Shown here one piece after another: positions 1 through 13,400 of a stretch of 64,000 nucleotides of DNA. Position numbers and translations under genes: made by a program. The stretch spans positions 7,949,216 through 8,013,215 of the forward strand of contig NC_134433.1 in NCBI RefSeq assembly GCF_030867145.1, read 5' to 3'. The stretch is from Opisthocomus hoazin. Its lineage: Eukaryota; Chordata; Aves; Opisthocomiformes; Opisthocomidae. Positions within the stretch are counted from its first letter, which is position 1. Each line of letters opens with the position of its first letter. The notes beneath the pieces are model-generated. The model did not search any database. It was not told where the DNA came from and saw nothing but the letters and a program-made list of their open reading frames with translations.

Positions 1-1468
1 CTACAGCGGTACCGGCCTGCAGGTGCAGAGGTGTCTCGGCTGACAAAAGAGGGTTCCTGTCACACCACCGCTAACCAAAATGCTTCAGTGCAGGGTGCAA
101 GACAGAGCAGCTCACATGTGAGGTCAAGCTCAAGAATATTCCCATTATTATCGATAAAAGACTATATTTATTTTATTCAAAAAACTATTAGCTTGGATTT
201 TGCCAAAATAATTTACACAACAGAAGCATCCCACACAGAGATGGTCCAACTCTGCCTGACGTTTGCAGTATTTCACAGGAGACGGCTCCCCACACGTCAG
301 TGTCAGATGTGGCAAGTGCCTGCTGCAGGTCCGTACAGCTGCTGCATCCCACCGCCACCAGCTTACTGTGTCCTAAATGTGCTCACCACCACTTCTCTGC
401 TGAGCAGGTACCACGAAGCAAGGCTCTGCTTCTTGCCCATCAAGACTCCTTCCCCAGCTAGGCACCACCAAAACCCCTGGCTAATTCAAAAGGGCTCGCC
501 AAGAGTGACTGGGAGCCACCACACCCCTGAAGACAGAGTGCAGGGACCCCCCGAAAACCAAAGGCAGAGGTTTGTGATCAGCACATGAAGACTAAAGTAC
601 TCGATGAGCAGCGAGTGCTGCTCTGAGCACCAGCCCTGCAGGCAGCTAAGAGGGAGCTCTGTTTCCAGCCGACCTCCATCAACAGGGCAGACCGGCTACT
701 GCCGCTGTGACCCTGCCCTTCCACAGACAGCCCACATTCATCTCACCATGCTCTCTTATTTAACAGTACTTTCCCCCTGCAAACAAGTTTTCACTCTTCC
801 AGTTTAACGACTGTGTTCCTCGGGTGTTTAGTCGCTGGAGTCCACAGGGAAAGCCTGCAACAGCCTGGGGTAAGAGCAGACTGCTGCCTCCAGGCCATGG
901 TGTGCATCCAGCTTCCGCAGGAACAGCAGCCTGGGCAGAGGGCAGCTGGTGGGGGACACTGAGGACAGCTGTGCTGGACTCCCAACAGCTAGCATGACTT
1001 CTCTTCCACATAAAAAAAAATAGTTATAAAAACCCCCTTTCCCTTGAGGAATGGTTTGGCTCAGCCCAATACCGACACCTCAGAGCTGGTGACAGGGAAG
1101 GAGTCCATAAACCAATGTCCTGTGCTACAGATTTCATCTCATGTCAGTCTTCCCTGAGGGAGATGCTCTTCATCCTCAGGCACAGAGGGACTCACCAGCT
1201 GCAGGCTGGGCCACAGACTCCCTGGGAGCTCATCGTGAACCAGCCAGAGCACTCCTTGCATTTCCACTCTCCTGAGGGAACGTACCTCCTTCCCACAGCC
1301 AGGCCAGAGCGTTTCAACGATGCAGAGATGACAGCAGACCCAGGCACCGCTATGGCTGTCTCTGCTCACAGTCACTTCCTGCTTAGCTTCGCGGAGTCTT
1401 CCCTTCTAAGCAGCTCGTCACCAAGTCGCCCCATCTTCTTAGCACAGTGCTGAGGCCCAGCAAAATCA
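1..1468 (-). other. RCC1L: RCC1L 3' UTR and downstream flank
   Basis: This stretch follows the RCC1L TAG stop (1469-1471) on the minus strand. No convincing gene is seen, and the short open frames have no recognisable domains. The first AATAAA-type signals on the minus strand are two overlapping copies at 167-177, which would give a 3' UTR of about 1.3 kb. The extent is inferred from the signal only. Confidence 0.55.
167..177 (-). promoter_or_regulatory. candidate RCC1L poly(A) signals (two overlapping AATAAA)
   Basis: The plus strand reads tttatt at 167-172 and again at 172-177, which is AATAAA twice on the minus strand. These are the first canonical hexamers noticed after the RCC1L stop codon. 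Use is inferred. Confidence 0.45.
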
Positions 1469-4400
1469 CTAGGTGAAAGACTTCACCATGCTTACCATAT
1501 GATCGACTCCACACGCAACATCCACCACCTCACCGGGCACAGTCACCTGGATCAGACACACAAGAGCAGATTATTTCTCCAGCTGGTACTCTGCACCTAG
1601 CATTTCCTATTTCTCATTCTCCTTCTGCTTAACACGCCAGTTGGCTTCACAGGGACTTGTACCAATCAAAGCGCCATCTTGAAAACCCAGAGAAAGCAAG
1701 ATTCAGCACCAGACATGCTTGTGCATTGAGCTGTGAAATACTCCCCTTCTCCCTTCGCAGAAACACGTAAGCCTTCGGAAGGACAGAAAGAGAGGGCTCA
1801 CTAGCAGACAGCGAGGAGACTTTGGCCTCAGCCCATCTGTTCCACAGCAGAAACAGCGTGACCAAGCAGGGAGTAATCCAGACAGCAGGAAGAGGATCTG
1901 CCCAAGCCCCACAAGGATTTGCCTTTTCTCTCGTCAACAAGGACTGGAACAAGGCGAAAGCTCAACTCCGCCCAAGGCAGTTTTAGCCCTGATGCTCAGC
2001 AGACCCTGCTTGCTCACTATAGTGTAGCTGTAGCTCACCCACTTAAAGTTCAAACTCAAGAAAAGTAAAGGCTACAAACCCAAATTTTTCCTTAGAGCTA
2101 AGGGAGAGAAAAGACGACGAGTTCTAGGGCAGGAGGTCACAGACAAGTACCCCAGTAACTGCCCCTGTTTTGGTCCATTGCCACAGCACTGTCAGACAGG
2201 AGCTGGCTGTTCGAGGGAGCACAGCCCTCTATGTCCACACATGGGGAAACCTGGACTTGCCACGCTTGGTGAATTCAGACCCCACTCAGCTGCAGCAGTG
2301 TCACTTTAGGCAAAAGCTCCAGAGCTGGTCTTTTTTTTTTTGTCCATTTTTAGAAGGAGAAAGCATGCTAAAGCAACACATCCACTGCAAGTTCAGACAC
2401 ATGGAAAGGGACTCTAGGGTGGTCCAACTGATTGCCTCCCTCCTCTCCGACTTGGCCCCAACAGAGACTGGGAACATCTGTTGGGCTGAGTGCTGAACTC
2501 CAGAGCCAAAGACTTCTCTACACCCACAGAGTCTGGCTCTCCGAGCCATCTGACAGAAGGCAGTGGAACTGGAAGCATTGCGAAACAGCTATGAAAACAG
2601 TTCAGTGGCTAAGGATCTCCTACTGTAACTACAGTCAGGCCAGTGACCCTCCTCCATAGCTGCTTGACTTGGAGGAGGAGTGGGGGAAAGCAGCCCACTG
2701 CTGTGTGGACCTGCTGCCACTACAGTCTGACCACCATGACTGAAACATTCACCTAATTTAGGTGTGTAATGCAAGTCTTTTGGGTCACAGATGACCAATA
2801 CGGGTGGTTGCCTGTGCAGCACATACAAAAACAAAGCGCTGGTGAAAAGGGGAGGGAAGAAGCAACAGGGGTAGCAGGTAGAAGACTGCAGACAGGAGGA
2901 AGGTAAGAGCTGTTTAGAAGTGATGGCACAGCACCAGATTTTGCTTTGGGATCTGAAATCTATAGTGAAACAGTAGCATCAGAAGACTCAAAAAATGTAC
3001 TAAAAACCTCCATCCCTAAGCTGGGTAGGCAAGGATCTCTTGGAAACAAAGCAGTTCTACAGTCATCTTAGTTCATCTTTCACTTCTTTCAAAATTACTC
3101 AACAAAACCAGGCAGCGTATGATTTCTCTTGCCTTCATGATAACAAAGACTAGCTGAAGAATATGCTCTTGGCCTTAACACTACTATCCTTACCCTCCAT
3201 GGGAAATACTGGTCTTCCTTTCTTCCAGTTCCCAGGCACCCTCTTAGATTCTTGCCCCACACAAACAGTTCTCCTCTGTCTATACAGGGGAAAAAAAGAA
3301 TAAAACGAATAAAATAGGACAGAGTCATTAAAAAGGAAGAATTCTATTTGTGATGCTGGCAAGTGTGGCTATAGTGCTTCTGGGAGTATAAAGGGTGACA
3401 CATGCAGCATGAAAGCCATCAAGTTTAGTTCCAAGCACAGTAAACGTACTTGTGCTTGGGGAAAATGATGCCTAATGAGCAGGACAAGCAGTAAGTTCTG
3501 GGCACAAGTCTTTGCTTCTTCCTCCTACAGCTCTTGCTTTGCAATTTTATTTGAAGAAAGAGTGCAGCAGAAGAGATTCCAGGGCATGGAAGTGGTGAGG
3601 TGAATCATTTGTGCTGGAGTTAGACAATTACAGCTGACCCACATCAGCTACCAGCACAGCAAACGGGGTAAGCAAGGCAGTGAAATCCGTCCCAAGCCAT
3701 CACCTGGGGACTGGTTACTCAGCTGCCTGACAGAAGTGACCTTCTAATGACAACTGGGGAAAGAACTTGTTTTCAACAGAGTTGGAGAGTTTTAAGCTAC
3801 TCAAAGCATGTAGATCTCAGAAGTGTTCAGACCAGCCCTACAACAGAGACAACCAAATCAAACTATAATGTAAGCACAATTTAATTGGCACGCAGTCTCT
3901 AACACTTCCTGAATAGCAGGGGAGAACAGTTGCAAGCACCCTGTACCCTGACCGACACCATCGTGCCAACCAATTCCGCGGGAAGGACCAAGCACACTGG
4001 CACCGGGCACTGGGAGTACGCTACGACTTTCCCTACAAAGTACACAGGTTTTTTCTGCTGCTGCCCTCTGCTGCCCATTTTTAAGTGACCTTCAAATCCA
4101 GAACTTCCTTTAAAGGCCGGTATCAAGTACGTGGTGTACATACCAAAGCATCACACCCTTAGCATATCAAATGTGTAGGTTCTCCCATCTCAGATTGCTA
4201 CCTGAATCGGTCAGAAGAGCCAAGAAACCCTGGCATCTACCTCTGACTTAGACTCTCTGTTTTTGTTTGTCCATTTATCACACGAATTCCTGCTGCTTCT
4301 GAAGTGCGACTGACATTCTATAAAAGGAAATGAAAAAGCCTTCCCAGGCTTCCTGTTTGAAAGAAATTTTGTTTGCTTTAGAAGAACAACACTTTCTTAA

Positions 4401-7400
4401 TTAAAGCATAAGTTAGTCCTAAAAATCACAGGTATGTAATAGCCATATGTTCACACTGTAATAAACTTTATCACACCAGTACCTATGTTGGAAATGATGC
4501 TGACAACTGTAAACACGCTGCCCGCCCCTCCTGTTGCATCCCAGTGCACTTTAAGATTAAAGGAAGATGGGCAGGGGTTTTTTTGAATTTTAACTACCAG
4601 TAATTTAGCAATGCGACTTCTCCATGACAGTAGGACTAGAAACTTACTTGTAAGTGCTGCAAAATGGCTGAGTCCACAGCGAACGTGAGCAACACGGATG
4701 TCCGGACTGAAGTCCGACCAGCCAAAAAGACTGGGTGGGATCATCTCTGGCACTGCTGTCTCTATTAGGCTTGGTCCTTTCCCAAGAATTCCATATCCCC
4801 AGACAAAAACATTTCCGTCTTCTGCATTACAATAAGAACACATTCTGTAAGAAAGTCTGTGCTTGTGAAATTCATGCCATGACCGAGAGTTAATCAGATC
4901 CAAACGGATATTTTCCTTACTCCTAGAGCAGTCTAGCACCTTCTGATTATTTAAAATTAGCAAACAATACATTCCCATCCAAATGTCTTGATTTTTTCCT
5001 AAGCTGCGCAAGCAGATCAAGCTTCACATGCAAAACTTTCATGGGGAAATCATACAAACATAGTGTGGGCTGGATAAAATCTTTCCGCTTACTGACTGAT
5101 GGGACAGAGGTTGAGCGTTTTATTATCACTGCTTTTTCCTTTGAGGCATGGCCAAACCAGTGGTAGGCTTGTCGCTCTGCCTGGCGTTCTGCCTTCAGCT
5201 GGGTGCCTGGGAAAGGCAGCAGCTGGACAGCGTAAGACAGAGTAAGTTGCTATGTCTGCTGGCTCTGTTCCCTTCAGACTAGAAGCTCAAATGTCCCGCC
5301 ATCACAACCACTGCATCATGTATATGAACATCTTCCTTGAGATGATTCCTCATAAAAGTAGTACAATCCTCTCCCTCATTCCTTTACTCAGTGACTTTGA
5401 AGCTGTGCTCCCCTGACCACTGGCAATCCAAAGCAGCATTCACAAAGAAGCCTGCTGCAGAGTTCCACTGTTCTCAGAATTCTCTACCTTCCAGCCTGGT
5501 TTATCAAGATTTATTTAGGTCAGATTCAGATTGAGTGTGAAGGGCCCTTCTTTCTCCCTAAATCCATCTTCAAAATAGGCCACACATGGCCCATGTGATC
5601 AGCAAACAAGGGATCAGAACAGCAAGCAGCAACCATGCTCTTGTTCTAGTTAAGTGCTCACAACAGCATGTACTGGAAGCAATGCTCTGCAGCTAGCGAA
5701 AATAACTCCCCCAGTACACTCTTAAATCACAGGTTTCTCAGTCTCCCAGCTTTCCTCGTAACAGACAGTACTCCCCTGCTCCCAGTGAACAAGAAGCTCG
5801 CTCCACGATGTCACAATCCATCTAGTGCATGGCTTTGCACTGAAGAGGACAAGTGTAAAAGTGAACACACCTGTTAGCACAAGATTGCCAGTCCCTCCAC
5901 ATGCAGCCTCCTTTATCTTCCCGATCTTGAACGGCAAATGTCTGGGAACATTCACCTGTATGAGGTTGCAAGAGAGTCATTACAGACAAGATAATAAACT
6001 GCTAACTAGACAGAGGTTTTTAACTTGTTCTCTAGTTCGGGTTAGAGCTCACACACCCTGAATTCCTGACAACTTCTACTGCCTGAATAGCAGAATGAAT
6101 GCAAGTCCCAAGATTAAAAAAATTACATGAAATTCATTAAGGCCAAGAGTGCAGACAAAGTGGAAGAAGTCACCCACTGGAAAGCTTACATGCGTGGCAA
6201 CAAAGCTGGGAATGTTTAAGGTCTGCTTATATCCCTGGCTCTCTAAGTCAGACAGAATGGGAACATCAACAGGCGAGCACGTTTGCAAATTTTTACCATG
6301 GACAAGAATGCTAAAATTTGGTCCACAGTGGCATTTTTGAACACACTAGGGAAAAATCACTCAAAGAATATCACTCATATTTGGTACAGTTCAATACAAC
6401 AGAAACCTACATGGCTTGATGGATGTGAACAGTGACCTCATTTCACAAGTAACATCCAGCTCTGCTATTCCACAATTTGGACTTTATCTCTATTGTACCT
6501 AAAACTTCACTTTGCCAAACACACCATTCATCATCCATTTCAGACCCCTCTGACCTCCATCGAGCACCCAGCCAGGAAACTACGACACTGCTTAACCTGG
6601 TCATTGTCTTCAGGCCTTACAGGTCTTCTTAACTAGCCCTACAGTAAGGATACATCAGGAGAGGCACCGGAAACAAAGGTACATATTTTACTAAGCCATA
6701 GTAACACAATTGTCTGCTTTTAGCCTTCTACCAAGAACAGCTTGGGTATTAATTCCCTGACTCCCTTTTCTACACTAACTGTAAGAGGAGACCATCTGCC
6801 TAATTATCTCAGTACTATAATGTCAAGTCAGCACTATATTCTTGCCCCACATCAGTTTGCTCCAGAAAAACTTCTGTGACGCTGCGATTTGTTTAGGACT
6901 CATCCATAAACCTACTAAGGACGTTCATGAAAAATTCACCAACATACATGTTGACTGGAAGGGACTTCCAAGGGTCATCTGGACCAACACCATGGTCAAA
7001 GCAGGACCACTCAGAATTCTGTATTAGTCAGCCAGAAGACCAATTCCTGTCCCGAAATCAGCACAAGCACTTGCGTTGGATCTCAGTTTGGTGTGAAGTC
7101 CATGGGATGGGGAAAGGACAGCACAGGGTATACTCTTCCTTTATAAGAACTAACAAACTGGGGTGAGGTGACACAACCCTTTGCCTGTCAATAGCTGGGA
7201 AGCATGCTGCCCTAAAGCTACATAAACATTTCAGACAGACTGGATTTGTAAGCACAGGTAAAACCAGCCTGCCAGTGGTGTTACTTTATATTGATTTATA
7301 CCGCTGTCAAAAGAACCCTGAGCAGGGAGAAGTGTGTAATTTTTAACTCTGTGCACAGCACCTGAACGTGTAAAAACACGCACCCAGGCCAACTGACCTG

Positions 7401-10400
7401 TGTGGTTTCTGTGACAGAGGCCAACTGCAAGTATTCTGAATTTCCCCAACCAAAGACGTCTCCTTCGTCTGAAACAGCCAGACAGCAGTCTCCGTAGGAA
7501 GAGACCTGGATAATGTTTACTCCAGCAATGTCACCATGTAGCTTAGTAGGAACACTGGTGATGTTATAGTGTCCAAGACCTGAAAGGAAAAAAGTAGAAA
7601 GATAATAAAAAATTTATTTCCAGACATACTTTTAATGACTACACAGGACCATTTTGTCATGTTATAACCCAATTACCCTTCCTCCAAAAGAAATCTGTCT
7701 GTATCTCAACCACCAGCTTCAATGGACAAGCAGCCACAAACACCAGTTCTAGAAGTCAAGCGACCTCCCTACAGTGATACCTTTGGCCTGGCCAGAGATC
7801 CCGTGCTAAGACAGCAGTAGCTTCCAAAGGTGTCTCTCAGTTCAAACGGAGCAAGAAGCTGAACAGACCCTGAAATGAGCATCAGGAAGGCAAACAGAAC
7901 CAGGAAGCTAACCTTCCCACACCGCTTCCACATCCCTTCACAAGCTTCAAACAGTAGGCACATTCTCCTCAGACTGCATGCCTGGATCGCCAGTGTGGCA
8001 TCCTAAAGCTCCTCCAAAAATGAAGTGGCTTGTCTCAGTTTGGTTAGACAAGAGTACTGAGAACATCTGCGCACAGCTGAAAACATACCAGCCCCTTTCT
8101 GTCCACACATGCACAACAAACACACACCACAAGCTCTGAATTAGGAAAGCTTGCCACATTCATCAATTCACTGAAATACAAGCTGAGCTGAGCTCCTACC
8201 TGTTTGCCCATCAGCTCCCCATCCACACGCGTAGACAGTACCTTTCTTGGTTCTGAACAGACTGTGGTCCTGCCCACACACAACCTGCACACAAACAAAA
8301 AGCCAGTGCTGGTCAGGAAAGGTCACATATTCAGAACTGATTTAATGAAGCAGACACATTGAGCAATGAATGACAATGCCCATCAGCTCAGATTTTGACA
8401 TTTCTCTCCGGATCAAGTGGCTCTACAGACAGGGAAGGCTAAGAACAGCATGACACAGCACAGAAAACAGCTGAATTTTCTTTGTGGAAAGTGATGCTGC
8501 AGCCAATTTGCTCTGAGAACCTAAATAAGGCCTAGTTAACAGAAAGCTCGATTCAGCAGTGCGACACAATAAAACAGTAAAGAGTAAATAAGAGATCTCC
8601 CTTCCCAGAGTGCTGCTACATGGCACTCGATGCCAGCTACAAACTGCTATTGATTCCTTGCCATGTAAGCACTCTAGGAACACATCTGTTCTCAAATCGA
8701 CATTTATGTTGAGCTAGCAATCATGTCTGCCACAGGCTTGGCACGAATTAAAGCCAAGATCTTCAAAAGCAGACATTAAAAATTAGCCAAAGATTAAAAG
8801 AATTTAATCCACAAGTTAAGAGATAGAATACCAAGAACATTAAATGCATAACTGCTGTCATCAAAGTACAAACAGGTACCAATTATTCAACACCCCTGAA
8901 AAAATAATGAAAAATCCAAGCAGAAGTTTACAAGCCTAATTCAAAACACCACTAGGAGCACACACTCATCACACAGACCTAAACGAATGACCCTTGCTTT
9001 CTAGCATGCTGCATGGAACAGGAGCAACATTTGCCCACAGAGTACTGACAGTGGCACAGACATACAAGCGAACTACTCCTGTGCCTGGAAATACTGCAGC
9101 TGTGTGCAGACTCAGCAGCATTGGTGCTGCTCTGCAATCCTCTGCTCTCCTCGAAAGCTGCCCTAGGGAAATGCTGGCTAGTCTAAGTGGGCAGTCTCAA
9201 AGATCTCACATTTGAAATGGGGAAGACAAATTTCAAAATAAAACAGTTCAATTGATATAAAAGTGACAAAGGGGAACAAGAGCAAGAAATCAAGACAGGA
9301 AGAGATGATGCATCAAAACAACTTCCCTGCCGAGCAGGTGTTATCTAGAAGTCGAGCAAGCAAATACCGCATTGGCATTCCCAAACTCTTCAGTAAGTTC
9401 AGACCCTGCATTGCCAGTTGCAACTGCTCTGCAGAGGCATGGAGCTAAATGCCACCTTGTGCTTTGTATAAGCAACCCTACAGTACATCACCTTGTCATT
9501 TCAAACAGCTTCAACTGATCTGCATACTGGCTTTTTTTCGTTACAGAATCACAGACTGTTTGAGGTTGGAACGAACCTCTGAAAGTCAGCTGGTGCGAGC
9601 CCCCTGCTCAAGCAGGACCACCTACAGCCAGCTGCCCAGGACTGTGTCCAGATGGCTTCTGAATATCTCCAAGGAGGGAGACTCCACAGCTTCCCTGGGC
9701 AACCTGTGTCAGTGCTCAGTCACAGCAAAAAAGTGTTTCCTGATGTTCAGAGGGAACCTCCTGTGTCTCAGTTTGTGCCCACTGCCTCTTGTCCTGTCAC
9801 TGGGTGCCACTGAAAAGAGCCTGGCTCTGTCCTCTTTGCACCCTCCCTTCAGGTATTTATACACACTGCTCAGACACACTCCCCCAAGCCTCCTCTTTTC
9901 CAGGCTAAACAGTCCCAGCTCTCACTATTTCCTCGCAGGAGCAATGCTCCAGTCCCTTCATCACCTTAACGGCCCTTCATTGGACTCTCTCCAGTATGTC
10001 CATGTCTCTCTTGTACCGAGGAGCCCAGAAATGGACATAGCACTCCAAGTGTGGCCTCACAGTGCTGAGTAGAAGGGAAGGACCACCTCCCTTGACCTCC
10101 CAGCAACATTCCTCCTAATGCAGCCTAGGATACCATATGCCTTCTCTTCTCTACAGCAAGGGCACACTGCTGGCTCACGGTCAACCTGGTGTCCACCAAG
10201 GACTCCCGGAGCCTTTTCTGCAGAGCTGCTTCCCAGCTGGTCGGCTCCCAGCATATAGTGGTGTCTAGGGGGGAGTCCTCCCCAGGTGCAGGACTTCACC
10301 CTTCCCTTGTTGAGCTTCATGAGGTTCCCCTCAGCCCATTTCTCCAGCCTGTCGAGGTGCCTCTGGATGGCATCACCACTCACTGGTGCATCAGCCACTC

Positions 10401-13400
10401 CTTCCAGTTCTGTGTCATCTGCAAACTGGCTGAAGATACACTATGCCCCATCATCCAGATCGTCAGTGAAAACGTTAAACAGGATCAGACCCAGTATCAA
10501 CCTCTGGGGTACACCACTAGCTACTGGCATTCAACTAGCCTTCGTGCCAATAATTACCACCCTCTGAGCTTGGTTGTTCAGCCAGTTTTCAATCCACCTT
10601 CAGAATGCAGTTCAGATGATCCTCTTACCTGGACAACTCTGCTGTCAAATTCCTTCAGCTGATGGATTAGATAGCTTTCACTGGACACCACCAAACAACC
10701 ACCGAGAAGAGAAAAGGCAACACAGAGGATTTCAGAGGTCTGCAACTGAAAAACGTGAAGATAGACCTGCCTTTACCAAAAGCCATGTTGCCCTTATATA
10801 TCCGAAGAGCACAGATTCACTGTAAAATTACTGCAAAAAGAAGGAAAGTAATTTTGCATTCTCTTATTTAAGAGCTGTCACTTTTCACATATAACCTCTC
10901 ATGGCAATTGGGAGTGTGAGCAATCCTCAAACACATTCCCTAGTCTGCAATGAGCACAGACACTAGATAATACTGCAGCACCTATATAAAAACTACACTC
11001 AACTAGAGACTAACCAGATTTACATCCCAGAGCACAAAGAGTGTAGTATCAACATCCATTTCATTCTACCACAAAAACAGGAATTTTGAACAATCCAGTG
11101 ACAAACTTGAAGCACCAAGGCAAAAAAAAAAGCTAGCTAAGTTACAGTGATTTTCTTAAAACTCTACAGGCCAAGTCTTGTGGATCACAGAGAGAGCAAT
11201 CAGCAAGGTCTCTTCTAGGCCCTGCCAAGGAATGAGTAACTTTCAACACATTCCCACTACCCACTTACATCACTACTATCTTATAGAACATTTTGAGAAT
11301 AAGCTTTGGTGTTGCCCACAATAACCCTGTGAAGGAGAAGCACTATAGATTCAAAAGCAGTCACAGTAAAGAGATTCAACAAAAGGATGCCTCTTTCATC
11401 ATTAAATGGCATTTTTAGCACCCTCAGAAATAGCACTTGCACTCTGTGAGGCTAAAAGGGAGAAAGACCGACTACTAACACCAACTACCTCAAGCAATTT
11501 ATGAAGCCTGGGTTTTCTCACTGCACCCTGTGAAAACTGTCACAGGCTGACAGCTTTCTGTCTTTTCTGAATGTGGGCAGAAGAGTGCTCGTGCCCAGCA
11601 GGGGTTTAAAGCCAGGCTGTTTATATGACGCCTGCAGCATAAAAGCCTGTTCTCAGACTCCTTAATCTTAAACGGTATCCCTCTACTAATAGATTTTTCC
11701 CAGCTGCAGGCTTTTCTGGCAGGTTGTTTTCATGCAATTATGTTTTTAACATTAAGGAAGTTCAGGATCTTCGGATTCTCACCTGTAAGTTTCATCTTCA
11801 ACAATGTTCCGGCCACACTGTCCATAAGAATTGTTCCCCATGGTGAAAACTGAAAAACAATGATAAGATGCACTAATTTTATTACTGCCCAATCCCCTGA
11901 AAGCCTCTTTTCAGGTACACAAAATATTGTCATGCAGTCCTCAGTATGAAAGGTGGAACACAGTACTGTAAAAATGGGCATAAGCTTTCCTCAAACCATG
12001 TCTGCTTAAATTCAAGTGACTGAACCCACTTTCATCAACAATATCCCGGCGACACTGTCGCAGGCACAGGAGCGGTACCTGGAGCCCACTGGCTGTTTTC
12101 CAGTAATTGCCTAGTTCATCCTGCCGTTGCCAAGGAGACTCAGAAATAGATCAGTGCTCCCACAGGAGCGTGAAATGAACCAACCAACCAGCTCACCCAC
12201 TGGTAAGCAGCACTGGATCACTCAGCGCAGCACTAAAGCCACTGCACCAGAGAAATCCCAGAGACATGAAGAGCCAATTCACACACAGGATCTTCTGTAT
12301 AAAGGCCTATTAATTAATCACTTTTATAACTGTAGCACTCTGGGGATTCAAGGGGAAAGTAACACAGGAGTATTGGCATAGCCATCCAAAACTGAATTCA
12401 AAAACACGTCTGACTGAACAAGACAAATAGGCTACACTTAAAAGAAGCCTGGGGCTAGATAAACAAACCATATTTTGCAACACTTGTAGTAAAAAAGCTT
12501 CCAACACGTTTACAGCTTGAGCCAAGCAGAGCTCAACACATGGTTACCAGCTCAGGGCTCTCGCTCCCGGTAGCAATCTCAAAAGGCCAACAGCTACAGA
12601 ATCACAGGCTGGTCGGGGTTGGCAGGGACCTCTGTGGGTCACCCAGTCCAACCCCCTGCCCAAGCAGGGTCACCCACAGCAGGCTGCACAGCACCGCATC
12701 CAGGTTATCTCCAGAGAAGGAGACTCCACAACCTCCCTGGGCAGCCTGGGCCAGGGCTCCGTCACCCTAAGAGGGAAGAAGTTCTTCCTCATCTTCAGCT
12801 GGACCTTCCTCTGCTTCAGTTTGTGCCCGTTGCCCCTTGTCTTGTCGCTGGGCACCACTGGAAAGAGTCTGGCCCCATCCTCCTGACACCCACCCTGCAC
12901 ATATTTATAAGCATTTCTAAGGTCCCCTCTCAGCCTTCTCTTCTTCAGGCTGAACAAGCCCAGCTCCCTCAGCCTCTCCTCGTAGGAGAATGCTCCAGTC
13001 CCCTCACCATCCTCGTAGCCTTCCGCTGGACACTCTCCAGTAGCTCTTCATCCTTCTTGAACTGGGCAGCCCAGAACTGGACACAGTACTCCAGATGGGG
13101 CCTCATTAGGGCAGTGTAGAGGGGAAGGAGAACCTCCCTCGACCTGCTGGCCATACTCCTCCTAATGCACCCCAGGATCCCATTGGCTTTCTTGGCAGCC
13201 AGGGCACACTGCTGGCTCATGGTCAACCTGTCGTCCACCAGGACACCCAGGTCCCTCTCCACAGAGCTGCTCTCCAGCAGGTCCGCCCCAAGCCCGTACT
13301 GGTGCATGGGGTTATTCTTCTCCAGGTGCAGGACCCTGCATTTGTCCTTGTTGAACCTCATCAGGTTCCTCTCTGCCCAACTCTCCAGCCTGTCCAGGTC

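Noticed and set aside
31-588. 185-codon plus-strand open frame
   Set aside because: It lies antisense in the RCC1L 3' UTR, with no domain, no splice context and no start support.
9449-10072. 207-codon plus-strand open frame
   Set aside because: It is the antisense of the CR1 LINE at 9541-10605.
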